Part shown: piece by piece, positions 34,330 through 41,929 of the stretch | Layout: each line of letters opens with the position of its first letter | How positions within the stretch are numbered: the stretch's first letter is position 1 | Assembly: GCF_013410405.1 (NCBI RefSeq) | Contig: NZ_JACCFK010000001.1 | Span: forward strand, 3,410,001 to 3,474,000 | Source: Amycolatopsis endophytica | GTDB taxonomy: Bacteria; Actinomycetota; Actinomycetes; Mycobacteriales; Pseudonocardiaceae | Length of the DNA stretch: 64,000 nucleotides | Direction of reading: 5' to 3' | Program-made: the position numbers and the translations under genes | The notes under the pieces: model-generated | The model's input: the letters and a program-made list of their open reading frames with translations, nothing else | Databases searched by the model: none | Told to the model about the DNA's origin: nothing

Positions 34330-35727
34330 ATGAGTGCGCATTTCGACGTTGTGGTGCTGGGGGCCGGTCCCGGCGGGTATGTCGCGGCGATCCGGGCTTC
34401 GCAGCTCGGCCTGAAAACGGCGATCGTCGAGGAGAAGTACTGGGGCGGCGTGTGCCTGAACGTCGGGTGCATCCCGTCGAAGGCGCTGCTGCGCAACGCG
34501 GAGCTCGCCCATCTGGTCACGAAGGAGGCCAAGACCTTCGGGATCAGTTCGGACGGGCCGATCACCTTCGACTACGGCGCCGCGTTCGACCGCAGCCGCA
34601 CGGTCGCGGAGGGTCGCGTCAAGGGCGTGCACTTCCTGATGAAGAAGAACAACATCCAGGAGTTCACCGGGCGCGGCAGGTTCACCGACGCGCACACCAT
34701 CGAGGTCACCGGTGAGAACGGCAGCGAGACGGTCACCTTCGACCACTGCATCATCGCCGCCGGTGCCACCACCAAGCTGCTGCCGGGCACGCGGCTGTCC
34801 GAGCGCGTGGTGACCTACGAGGAGCAGATCCTCGAGCGCGACCTGCCGGGCAGCATCGTCATCGCCGGCGCCGGCGCGATCGGCGTCGAGTTCGCCTATG
34901 TGATGCACAACTACGGCGTCGACGTCACGATCGTCGAGTTCCTGGACCGCATGGTGCCGCTCGAGGACGCCGACGTGTCCAAGGAACTGGCCAAGCGCTA
35001 CAAGAAGCTCGGCATCAAGGTGCTGACCGGCACCAAGGTCGAGAGCATCGACGACAGCGGTGACAAGGTCAAGGTCACCGTCTCCAGCAATGGCAGTCAG
35101 CAGACTCTGGAAGCCGACAAGGTCCTGCAGGCGATCGGTTTCCAGCCGCGTGTCGAGGGCTACGGCCTGGAGAACACCGGCGTCGAGCTGACCGAGCGCC
35201 GCGCCATCGCCATCGACGGCCACTGCCGCACCAGCGTGCCGCACATCTTCGCGATCGGTGACGTGACCGCGAAGCTGATGCTGGCGCATGCCGCCGAATC
35301 CATGGGCGTCGTGGCGGCCGAAACGATCGGCGGCGCGGAGACCATGGAACTCGACTACCCGATGATCCCGCGTGCCACGTACTGCCAGCCGCAGGTCGCC
35401 AGCTTCGGCCTCACCGAGGCGCAGGCGCGCGAACAGGGCTACGACGTGCAGGTCGCCAAGTTCCCCTTCACCGCCAACGGCAAGGCCCACGGCTTGGCCG
35501 ACCCGGCCGGCTTCGTCAAGATCCTGTCCGACGCGAAGTACGGCGAACTGCTCGGCGCGCACCTGATCGGGCCGGACGTGACCGAGCTGCTGCCGGAGCT
35601 GACGCTGGCCCAGCAGTGGGACCTGACGGTGCACGAGGTGGCCCGCAACGTCCACGCGCACCCCACCCTCGGCGAAGCGGTCAAGGAAGCCATCCACGGC
35701 CTCGCCGGACACATGATCAACATGTGA
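34330..35727 (+). CDS. lpd: Dihydrolipoyl dehydrogenase
   Basis: A 465-residue E3 component that reoxidises lipoamide in 2-oxoacid dehydrogenase complexes and the glycine cleavage system. The FAD fingerprint [17 protein letters not shown], redox-active [13 protein letters not shown] fingerprint [20 protein letters not shown] motif and catalytic His-Glu region [11 protein letters not shown] are all intact. The sequence closely follows the mycobacterial Lpd pattern to its HMINM end. The ATG at 34330 is the conventional start; a GTG at 34321 is better spaced from GGAGGG and would add three residues. A strong terminator follows. Confidence 0.97.
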   Translation: MSAHFDVVVLGAGPGGYVAAIRASQLGLKTAIVEEKYWGGVCLNVGCIPSKALLRNAELAHLVTKEAKTFGISSDGPITFDYGAAFDRSRTVAEGRVKGVHFLMKKNNIQEFTGRGRFTDAHTIEVTGENGSETVTFDHCIIAAGATTKLLPGTRLSERVVTYEEQILERDLPGSIVIAGAGAIGVEFAYVMHNYGVDVTIVEFLDRMVPLEDADVSKELAKRYKKLGIKVLTGTKVESIDDSGDKVKVTVSSNGSQQTLEADKVLQAIGFQPRVEGYGLENTGVELTERRAIAIDGHCRTSVPHIFAIGDVTAKLMLAHAAESMGVVAAETIGGAETMELDYPMIPRATYCQPQVASFGLTEAQAREQGYDVQVAKFPFTANGKAHGLADPAGFVKILSDAKYGELLGAHLIGPDVTELLPELTLAQQWDLTVHEVARNVHAHPTLGEAVKEAIHGLAGHMINM

Positions 35728-35735
35728 GCTTCGCC

Positions 35736-35765
35736 CCCTGCGGCCCGGGTTTCCGGGTCGCAGGG
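35736..35765 (+). terminator. Intrinsic-type hairpin after lpd
   Basis: CCCTGCGGCCCGG (35736-35748) pairs with CCGGGTCGCAGGG (35753-35765) across a GTTT loop: 13 pairs including one G-U. It starts 8 bases after the stop and is followed by CTTTCC. Confidence 0.8.
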
Positions 35766-36552
35766 CTTTCCGGGCGGCACCGGTCGTCCGGCGGGGCTCC
35801 GAATGCGGCTGGGGCCGGGTGCGCGTCGGTGCCCCTGCGTGAGTCCGTGTGCAGCGTCAAGCCGGCCCGGACGGTTTCAAGGTGTGGTTCAGCCGCGGCA
35901 GCGGTAGGTCGCGGTGTGTTTGGACTCCCTTCTCAGTGATCGTTCTCCTTCCTGCAGGCCGCATCACAGCCCGCGGTGTCGCTGTGCCATGAGCTGCGCC
36001 CACCTTCGCCCCACCCGGCGATCTGGGCTCGACCGGGCACAGGTTCCCTGCCACTCAGGGGCTGACTCCGGCCTGCGGGCTCGCCCAGGCGCCGCTCAGG
36101 AGCCGCGGAGCGTCAGCCCAGAGGCGCCAGCCTCTGAGCCCCGCAGGAGCTGCTGGCTGCCCGCCTCCGGCGCCCGCCCAGCCGCTGCTGCTTGCCCAGG
36201 GCTCCAGGCTGCCGCCGCCGAATGCTCACCCAGTAGTACCCCGCCGCCACGGAGTGCTCACCCCGGGCGCCGCCCAGTAGCCCCGGACTGCCTGCCCGGA
36301 GACTCCGGCGTGCGGCTCGCCCCGAGAATCCGGCCTGCGCGCTCGCTCCGGGGTCGCGGACTCCCCGCCCCAGCGGGGCCCGCCCACGGCTCCTTGGCCG
36401 GCGCTCCGCGACGGTCAAGGAGCCCGGCTTCCGTTCGGCGACAGTGGTCCGAGTCCTGCGTGCCGGGACCGTCTCTGGGTTGCCTCGGTGAGCAGCAGGC
36501 TCTTGGCCCTTCTGTCGCTCGACGCCGTCCCGGGCGCGGCAACGCAAGTCGC
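35766..36552. other. Gene-poor GC-rich block with imperfect repeats and hairpins
   Basis: Nearly 800 bases with no convincing gene; frames stay open only because of GC bias. It holds three copies of a ~24-base motif of the type GAcTCCGGCcTGCGgGCTCGCcc (36064, 36301, 36326), two CCCAGTAG boxes, and hairpins CAGAGG/CCTCTG (36119-36136) and GGCTCCTTG/CAAGGAGCC (36388-36424). It could be decayed coding sequence, a repeat island or a source of non-coding RNA; I cannot decide. Confidence 0.5.
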
Positions 36553-36804
36553 TCACTCCGCCCGGCCGGGTCTTCGAGCGGTGGAGCCGGGCGCCAGCCG
36601 GTCACCGAGTGACGCCCCGGCGCGTGCAGGGCGGGCGAACTCGACGTGGTCGAGGGTATCGCCCATCCACAGCGCCGCGGCCGACCCCGGGTCGTGGAGC
36701 GGGTTGCGGGGTTGCGCGTACTCGGGGGCGCGCACCACGACGAACGTGTCGCCTTCGGAGCGGTGCGGGATGTCGCCGGGCTTGGACCTGTAGATAGTGG
36801 GCAT
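36553..36804 (-). CDS. Small hypothetical protein (83 aa)
   Basis: It starts MPTIYRSKPGDIPHRSEGDT and contains FVVVRAPEYAQPRNP and AALWMGDTLDHVEF, a protein-like composition without a domain I recognise. The last ~20 residues are low-complexity and may be less important. ATG at 36804. It is divergent from the oxidoreductase at 36940; the region between is AT-richer and holds an inverted repeat, so both may share control. Confidence 0.6.
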   Translation of the reverse strand: MPTIYRSKPGDIPHRSEGDTFVVVRAPEYAQPRNPLHDPGSAAALWMGDTLDHVEFARPARAGASLGDRLAPGSTARRPGRAE

Positions 36805-36809
36805 GCGGC

Positions 36810-36855
36810 TACCCTAACATTCCCTCATCGATTGTCGGTAGAGTAATTTAGGGTA
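36810..36855. promoter_or_regulatory. Inverted repeat in divergent promoter region
   Basis: TACCCTAA (36810-36817) and TTAGGGTA (36848-36855) are perfect inverted copies 38 bases apart, in the AT-rich gap between two divergent genes. They look like paired half-sites for a regulator acting on both. Confidence 0.5.
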
Positions 36856-36879
36856 CTCCGAGGAGCAGATCGAGTGTTG

Positions 36880-36899
36880 ACCTCCATCAAGGTGGAGGT
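36880..36899. promoter_or_regulatory. Dyad before oxidoreductase gene
   Basis: ACCTCCA (36880-36886) and TGGAGGT (36893-36899) are perfect arms with a 6-base spacer, overlapping a -35-like TTGACC (36877-36882). The layout resembles MerR-type operators that sit between -35 and -10, but no clear -10 follows. It could also form an mRNA hairpin. Confidence 0.4.
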
Positions 36900-36939
36900 G
36901 CCACCGTGGGGAGCGCGAATGAGATCGAGGAGGCATTCC

Positions 36940-37848
36940 ATGAGGGCAGCAGCGTTCACCACGCCGGGTGGGCCCGAAGTGCTCGGAACCACGGACATCC
37001 CGGATCCGCGGCCGGGTCCGGGGCAGGTCCGGGTGCGTGTGCGAGCGGCGGGGGTCCAGCCGTTCGACGCGGCGGTGCAGGCGGGCTGGGAACCGCCGTA
37101 CGCGAAGGGGCTCGGCTGGCCGCGGATCCCCGGGAACGAGTTCGCCGGAGTGGTGGACCAGGTCGGCGATGGCGCCGGGTGGGCGGTGGGTGCCGAGGTG
37201 CTCGGCTACAACGTCCTGGGGTGCTACGCCGAGTACGTGGTGGTCGGGGCGGACCAGGTCACCGCGAAGCCGGCGGGCATGCCGTGGACCGTCGCGGGCG
37301 GGTTCACCGCGGGGACGCAGACGGCGTACCTCGCGTTGCGGCAGCTGGGAGTTTCACCCGGCGACACGGTGCTCATCCACGCGGCAGCCGGTTCGGTGGG
37401 TACGGCGGCGGTCCAGCTCGCGCGGCGCTGGGGAGCGACGGTGATCGGCACCGCGAGCGAGGCGAACCAGTCGTACGTGCGCTCGCTCGGTGCGACGCCG
37501 GTCGTGTACGGGGAGGGGCTGGCGGAGCGGGTGCGAACGCTTTCGCCCGGTGGTGTGCACGCGGCCCTGGACGGGGCGGGCGGCGCGGCTCTGGACGTTT
37601 CACTCGCCCTGGTGAAGGAGCCAGGGCGAGTGCTCACCCTGGCGGACCACGACCGGGCCGAGTCGCTGGGGGTCCAGCTGGTGCGCGGTCAACGGTCGGC
37701 CGACCGGCTGGCGGAGCTGGCCGGGATGTACGACCGCGGCGAACTGACCTTCCTGGTCCGGCGGACGTACCCCCTGGACCAGGCGGCCGAGGCGCACCGG
37801 GAAATCGAGACCGGGCACGGGCGTGGGAAGGTCGTGTTGACGGTGTAG
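36940..37848 (+). CDS. Zinc-independent NAD(P)H:quinone-type oxidoreductase (MDR family)
   Basis: A 302-residue medium-chain reductase without catalytic-zinc cysteines. The GroES-like N-domain has VRVRAAGVQPFDA and GNEFAGVVDQVGDGA; the Rossmann domain carries VLIHAAAGSVGTAAVQLAR, the nucleotide-binding AxxGxxGxxA motif of quinone reductases. The late DQAAEAHREIETGHGRGKVVL segment is family-typical. The ATG at 36940 follows GAGGAGG at 7 bases; an upstream open frame crosses the dyad region and is not coding. Probably handles quinones or reactive enones; induction by electrophiles would fit the operator-like sites. Confidence 0.92.
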   Translation: MRAAAFTTPGGPEVLGTTDIPDPRPGPGQVRVRVRAAGVQPFDAAVQAGWEPPYAKGLGWPRIPGNEFAGVVDQVGDGAGWAVGAEVLGYNVLGCYAEYVVVGADQVTAKPAGMPWTVAGGFTAGTQTAYLALRQLGVSPGDTVLIHAAAGSVGTAAVQLARRWGATVIGTASEANQSYVRSLGATPVVYGEGLAERVRTLSPGGVHAALDGAGGAALDVSLALVKEPGRVLTLADHDRAESLGVQLVRGQRSADRLAELAGMYDRGELTFLVRRTYPLDQAAEAHREIETGHGRGKVVLTV

Positions 37849-37860
37849 GTGCATCCGGGA

Positions 37861-37892
37861 GCAAGAGCCTTCTACTCTCTTGGTAGCAGGTC
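37861..37892 (+). repeat. Partial tRNA-Arg copy (att-like direct repeat)
   Basis: A stretch covering the anticodon arm to the T stem of tRNA-Arg, from GCAAGAGCCTTCTA onward. It matches the intact tRNA (38756 onward) at 28 of 31 consecutive positions. It lies 13 bases after the oxidoreductase stop and 19 bases before the SDR start, so the SDR gene sits between two tRNA-derived direct repeats 895 bases apart. Confidence 0.65.
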
Positions 37893-37910
37893 GGCACGAG
37901 AGAGGTGGAC

Positions 37911-38648
37911 ATGGGTGGGGTCGCCGTGGTGACGGGCGCGGGCTCGGGCATCGGGCGTCACGTGGCTCAGGCGCTGCTGGGAGCCGGTTACCGGGTGGCG
38001 TTGACCGGGCGCAGGGCCGACGCGCTGCGCGAGACCGCCGCCGGTGCTGCCGACGCGCTCGTGCACCCGGCCGACATCGCTGATCCCGCCCAGGTCACTG
38101 CGCTGTTCGACGCGGTGTCGTCCCGTTGGGGACGGGTGGACGTGTTGTTCAACAACGCCGGCACGTTCGGCCCGGCGGGCGACCCGGACGACATTCCGGT
38201 CGAGGCGTGGCAGCAGACCGTCGCCGTGAACCTGACCGGCGCCTTCCTGTGCGCGCGTGAGGCGTTCCGGCTGATGAAGCACCAGGACCCGCGCGGTGGC
38301 CGCATCATCAACAACGGATCGATCTCGGCGTACGCCCCGCGCCCCGGAAGCGTGGCGTACACGGCGACGAAGCACGCCATCACGGGCCTGACGAAGTCCC
38401 TGTCACTCGACGGACGCCCCCACGACATCGCGTGTGGCCAAATCGACATCGGCAACGCGGCCACGGAGATGACCGCGGGCATCGCGAGAGGCGCCCGTCA
38501 GGCCGACGGCCGTGAGCTGCCCGAACCCACCTTCGAGGCCAGACACGTGGCGGAGGCCGTGCTGTACATGGCCGGCCTCCCGCTGGCCGCGAACGTGCAG
38601 TTCATGACGGTCACGGCCACGAAAATGCCGTTCATCGGCAGAGGTTGA
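37911..38648 (+). CDS. Short-chain dehydrogenase/reductase
   Basis: A classical SDR of about 245 residues. It has the cofactor motif [10 protein letters not shown], the structural NNAG (LFNNAGTFG), catalytic Ser in INNGSIS, and the active-site YTATK (Tyr and Lys). Arg-rich residues after the first strand (TGRRAD) suggest NADP(H). The ATG at 37911 is spaced from GAGAGAGG; an in-frame GTG at 37905 overlaps that site. Substrate is unknown. It lies between a partial and an intact tRNA-Arg sequence, an arrangement like a minimal integrated segment, though its base composition matches the surroundings. Confidence 0.9.
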   Translation: MGGVAVVTGAGSGIGRHVAQALLGAGYRVALTGRRADALRETAAGAADALVHPADIADPAQVTALFDAVSSRWGRVDVLFNNAGTFGPAGDPDDIPVEAWQQTVAVNLTGAFLCAREAFRLMKHQDPRGGRIINNGSISAYAPRPGSVAYTATKHAITGLTKSLSLDGRPHDIACGQIDIGNAATEMTAGIARGARQADGRELPEPTFEARHVAEAVLYMAGLPLAANVQFMTVTATKMPFIGRG

Positions 38649-38694
38649 AACGTTCCCCGGTCGTCTGGCGATAGGGGAAGTGACGTTGACTAAA

Positions 38695-38717
38695 CTGCAG
38701 GTCAGGATGGCCTGCAG
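38695..38717 (+). terminator. Hairpin between SDR gene and tRNA-Arg
   Basis: CTGCAGG (38695-38701) and CCTGCAG (38711-38717) form a 7-bp stem with a 9-base loop, 46 bases after the SDR stop and just before the tRNA. Confidence 0.45.
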
Positions 38718-38731
38718 GGTCGTCGCGCCAG

Positions 38732-38805
38732 GCCCTCGTAGCTCAGCCGGATAGAGCAAGAGCCTTCTAATCTCTAGGTCGCAGGTTCGAGTCCTGCCGG
38801 GGGCA
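38732..38805 (+). tRNA. tRNA-Arg (anticodon UCU)
   Basis: A 74-base cloverleaf: acceptor GCCCTCG/CGGGGGC, D arm GCTC/GAGC, anticodon stem AGAGC/TCTCT with loop CTTCTAA (anticodon TCT), variable loop AGGTC, T arm GCAGG/CCTGC with TTCGAGT loop, discriminator A. CCA is not encoded. It reads the rare AGA codon. The base pair next to the anticodon loop is mismatched (C-T). Confidence 0.95.
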
Positions 38806-38933
38806 CGCCAAGAATGGGAACGGGAGTAGTGCCCGGCCAGGACACCCTCCTTGTTGTCGTTGTCCTGTCTGCGCTGGCTGAGCCGCTGCTCTCGGTGCCC
38901 GCCGTCCGTGCCCGCCACGTCGGCGGCCGGGAG

Positions 38934-39662
38934 TCACAGTGGCATCGGACTGATGTGGTAGAGCAAACCGGCGACGAGGCCGCCCAGGAACGGTCCGATC
39001 ACCGGGATCCACGCGTAGGCCCAGTCGGACCCGCCCTTGCGGCCGAGCCGGAGCGCGGCGTGGATGATGCGCGGACCGAGGTCGCGCGCGGGGTTGAGGG
39101 CGTAGCCGGTCGGGCCGCCGAGCGAGGCGCCGATGCCGACGACGAGCAGTGCGACGGCGAGCGGACCGAGGCCGGACGGCGTGCCACCCAGGACCAGCAC
39201 CACGTAGACCAGGACGAAGGTGGCGACGGCTTCCGTCAGGACGTTCCACGCGGGCGTGCGGATCGCCGGGCCGGTGGCGAACACGCCCAGCACCGCCCCG
39301 GGGTCGGTTTCGGCGTCGAAGTGCTTCTTGTAGGCCAGGAACACGAGGATGGCGCCGGCCATCGCCCCGGTCAGCTGACCACCGGCGTAGACGGCGGCGT
39401 GCGCGAAACCGGGGGAGACCCCGGGGGCGAAGTCCTGTCCGGCGATCCAGAGCCCGAGCGTGACGGCGGGGTTGAGGTGGGCGCCGGAGCGGGCGGCGGT
39501 GTAGACCCCGGCGAACACCGCGAGACCCCAGCCGAAGTTGACCAGCAGCCAGCCTCCGCCGTGTCCCTTCGACCCGGTCAGGGCCACGTTGGCGACGACC
39601 CCGCAGCCGAGCAGCACGAGCAGCGCCGTGCCGATCAGCTCCGAGACGAAGATGCTCCCCAT
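38934..39662 (-). CDS. Aquaglyceroporin (MIP family, GlpF-like)
   Basis: A 242-residue six-helix channel that lets glycerol or other small polyols through the membrane. Both half-helix signatures are present, HLNPAVT and NPARDLGP; the second has the Asp after NPAR that marks glycerol-conducting members. The start at 39662 lies 101 bases downstream of the polyol-type SDR on the same strand, placing it at the end of the sugar operon as the probable uptake route. Confidence 0.93.
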   Translation of the reverse strand: MGSIFVSELIGTALLVLLGCGVVANVALTGSKGHGGGWLLVNFGWGLAVFAGVYTAARSGAHLNPAVTLGLWIAGQDFAPGVSPGFAHAAVYAGGQLTGAMAGAILVFLAYKKHFDAETDPGAVLGVFATGPAIRTPAWNVLTEAVATFVLVYVVLVLGGTPSGLGPLAVALLVVGIGASLGGPTGYALNPARDLGPRIIHAALRLGRKGGSDWAYAWIPVIGPFLGGLVAGLLYHISPMPL

Positions 39663-39763
39663 CGAGTTCTCCTGAACTGGTTCGGGCCCGTTCCCGGGCA
39701 GGGGTGTCCACCCGCCCGGCGGGCCTGCCGCCGGGCGGAGGGAGAAGTGGGATCAGATCCGGA

Positions 39764-40531
39764 TCACCAGACGGTGTAGCCGCCGTCGACCACGAGATCG
39801 GTGCCGGTGCAGAAGCTGGCCGCGTCGGAGGCCAGGAAGACCACCGCGGGCGCGATCTCGGACGGCGTGGCGACCCGGTTCATCGGGGTGCCCGCGAGCC
39901 ACGCGCGGCGCCACTCCGCGTTGTCCATCCCGCGCTGGGTCAGTTCGGTGCCCACGTAGCCGGGGGAGACGGAGTTGACCCGGACACCGCGGCCCGCCCA
40001 TTCCCCTGCCAGCGACTTCGTCAAGTGGATGACACCCGCCTTGGCCGCGTTGTAGGCGGACTGGGCCTGCGGGAAGTTGCTGATGTGCCCGCTCATGCTG
40101 CCGGTGTTGACGATGGCCCCGGCGCCCTGGGCGAGCATCCGGGACCCCGCCGCGCGGCAGCAGTAGAAGACGCCGTCCAGGTTCACCGCGAGCACCTTGC
40201 GCCAGTCGTCGTCGGCGAGCGATTCGCTGGGGTGGTTGTGGACGATGCCGGCGTTGTTGACGGCGATGTCGATCCGTCCGGCAGTGCTGACGACGTGGTC
40301 GAACGCGGCCTCGACGGCGTCGGAGTCGGTCACGTCCGCGGCCACGAAGTCGACGCCGAGCCGCTGGGCAGTGGCCTCGCCGACCTCGGGGTTGATGTCG
40401 GCGATGAACACGCGGGCACCGGAGTCGCGCAACCCGGTGACGATGGCTTCGCCGATGCCCTGGGCACCGCCGGTGACGACGGCCGTACGGCCGGAGAGGG
40501 AGAAGGCGGACAGGGTGGGGGTGGTGCTCAT
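39764..40531 (-). CDS. Short-chain polyol/sugar dehydrogenase
   Basis: A 255-residue SDR with cofactor motif VVTGGAQGIGEAI, acidic ADIN after the second strand (indicating NAD+), VNNAG, catalytic Ser in NTGSMSG and YNAAK, and the C-terminal GTDLVVDGGYTVW. The sequence type resembles arabitol, mannitol and sorbitol dehydrogenases. Its ATG overlaps the rpiA stop (ATGA), so it is translated with the pentose genes. Most likely it oxidises a pentitol to the ketopentose that the adjacent kinase uses (inference). Confidence 0.88.
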   Translation of the reverse strand: MSTTPTLSAFSLSGRTAVVTGGAQGIGEAIVTGLRDSGARVFIADINPEVGEATAQRLGVDFVAADVTDSDAVEAAFDHVVSTAGRIDIAVNNAGIVHNHPSESLADDDWRKVLAVNLDGVFYCCRAAGSRMLAQGAGAIVNTGSMSGHISNFPQAQSAYNAAKAGVIHLTKSLAGEWAGRGVRVNSVSPGYVGTELTQRGMDNAEWRRAWLAGTPMNRVATPSEIAPAVVFLASDAASFCTGTDLVVDGGYTVW

Positions 40532-41289
40532 CGGTCACCTCGCGGGGTCGTGGACGGGCGCGCGGTGGGCGCGCTGCTGCAGTCTCGGACGTCGTAGGTG
40601 CCGTCGGCGCGGCCGACGACCATCTCGTCCGCTATTCCGGTGAACAGGCCGTTTTCGACCACACCGGGGATCCAGTTCAGCTGGGCATCGAGGGCAAGCG
40701 GGTCGGCGATCTTCGTCAACGCGGCGTCGATCAGGTAGTTCCCGCTGTCGGTGACCACGGGCGCGGCGTCGCGGGTCCGCAGCACCAGCTCGGCGGCGGG
40801 CTGGCCGAGTCGGTCGAGCAGCCGGGCGATCGAGCGCCGGGTGGACTCCCACTCGTAGGGGATGACCTCGATCGGCAGCGGGAACGCGCCGAGTGCGGGC
40901 ACGACCTTGCCGTCGTCCACGACCGCGACCATCCGGTCGGAGGCGTCGGCCACGATGCGCTCCCACAGCAGGCAGGCGCCGCCGCCCTTGATCATGGCGC
41001 CATCGTGGTCGATCTCGTCGGCACCGTCGATGGTGAGGTCCAGTCGCACCGCGTCGGCGAGCGTGGTCAGCGGTACTCCGACCTCGATCGCGAGATCGCG
41101 TGTCGCGGTGGAGGTCGGCACCCCGACGACGTCGAGGCCCTTCGCCACCGCCTCACCGAGCGCCCGGACGAACCAGTGGGAGGTCGTTCCCGAGCCAAGG
41201 CCCAGTTTCATGCCGTCGTGGACGTAGGTCTCGATCGCGCCGATACCGGCGGCCCATTTGGCGCGGTCCTGGTCACTGCTGGGATGCAT
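40528..41289 (-). CDS. rpiA: Ribose-5-phosphate isomerase A
   Basis: A 253-residue RpiA that interconverts ribose-5-phosphate and ribulose-5-phosphate. The conserved GLGSGTTSHWFVRAL phosphate-binding loop, LDLTIDGADEID, MIKGGGACLLWE and VVDDGKVV motifs are intact. The ATG at 41289 lies within the 3' end of the HAD phosphatase gene (17-base overlap), and its stop overlaps the SDR start by four bases. It connects the kinase product to the non-oxidative pentose phosphate pathway. Confidence 0.94.
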   Translation of the reverse strand: MHPSSDQDRAKWAAGIGAIETYVHDGMKLGLGSGTTSHWFVRALGEAVAKGLDVVGVPTSTATRDLAIEVGVPLTTLADAVRLDLTIDGADEIDHDGAMIKGGGACLLWERIVADASDRMVAVVDDGKVVPALGAFPLPIEVIPYEWESTRRSIARLLDRLGQPAAELVLRTRDAAPVVTDSGNYLIDAALTKIADPLALDAQLNWIPGVVENGLFTGIADEMVVGRADGTYDVRDCSSAPTARPSTTPRGDR

Positions 41290-41929
41290 GGAACTCCTTG
41301 TCCGCTGGGCCTTCGACCAGAGCGCCGAAGGTGTCGATGGTGATGACGCCGGGGACCCGGTGGCCCCAGGACACGTGGCGGTAGGCCACCCCGGCGCGCT
41401 GCGCGGTGAGCGCGTCGATCCCGGTGTCACCGACGTACACCGCGTCGGCGGGGGAGACCTCCAATGCGGTCAGCACGGCCGTGAGGTGCCCGGGATCGGG
41501 CTTGCCCGCCGCGACCGCGTCGATGCCGACGACGACGTCGACCAGCTCGGCGAGCCCGGTCCCGGCCAGGACGTCGTGGGAGAGACCGGTGCGCTTGTTG
41601 GTGCAGATCCCGATGCGGATTCCCTGATACCGCAAGGCTTGGAGCGCTTCGCGGGCGTCGGCGTGCACGGTGGTCGCCGCGGCCGGTTGGGCGCGGTAGG
41701 CGCGGGAATAGGTCTCCAGCACCACATCGGTGAGTGCGGGATCACCGCCGACGGCGCCGAGCGCCCCGCGCACGAGCTCCGCGGCGCCGCCACCGAGGAG
41801 ACCCCGGACCCGGTCGGGAGCGATCCCGGGCAGATCGTGAGCGGCCAGTGCCGTGCTGAGCGCACGGGCGATGTCGGGGGCACTGTCGACCAAGGTTCCG
41901 TCCAGGTCGAGCACCACCGCCCGGGTCAC
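41273..41929 (-). CDS. HAD-family phosphatase (phosphoglycolate phosphatase-like)
   Basis: A 218-residue haloacid-dehalogenase-like phosphatase. Motif I is VLDLDGTLVDS with the nucleophile Asp, motif II the CTNKR Thr, motif III the Lys in AAGKPDP and motif IV VYVGDTGID. A helical cap follows motif I as in Gph-type enzymes. The GTG at 41929 overlaps the xylulokinase stop (GTGA). Within this operon it may remove toxic or dead-end sugar phosphates, but substrate is unknown. Confidence 0.9.
   Translation of the reverse strand: MTRAVVLDLDGTLVDSAPDIARALSTALAAHDLPGIAPDRVRGLLGGGAAELVRGALGAVGGDPALTDVVLETYSRAYRAQPAAATTVHADAREALQALRYQGIRIGICTNKRTGLSHDVLAGTGLAELVDVVVGIDAVAAGKPDPGHLTAVLTALEVSPADAVYVGDTGIDALTAQRAGVAYRHVSWGHRVPGVITIDTFGALVEGPADKEFHASQQ

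Noticed and set aside
37861-37892. A second functional tRNA-Arg
   Set aside because: Only the anticodon arm to T stem is present; no acceptor or D arm can be formed.
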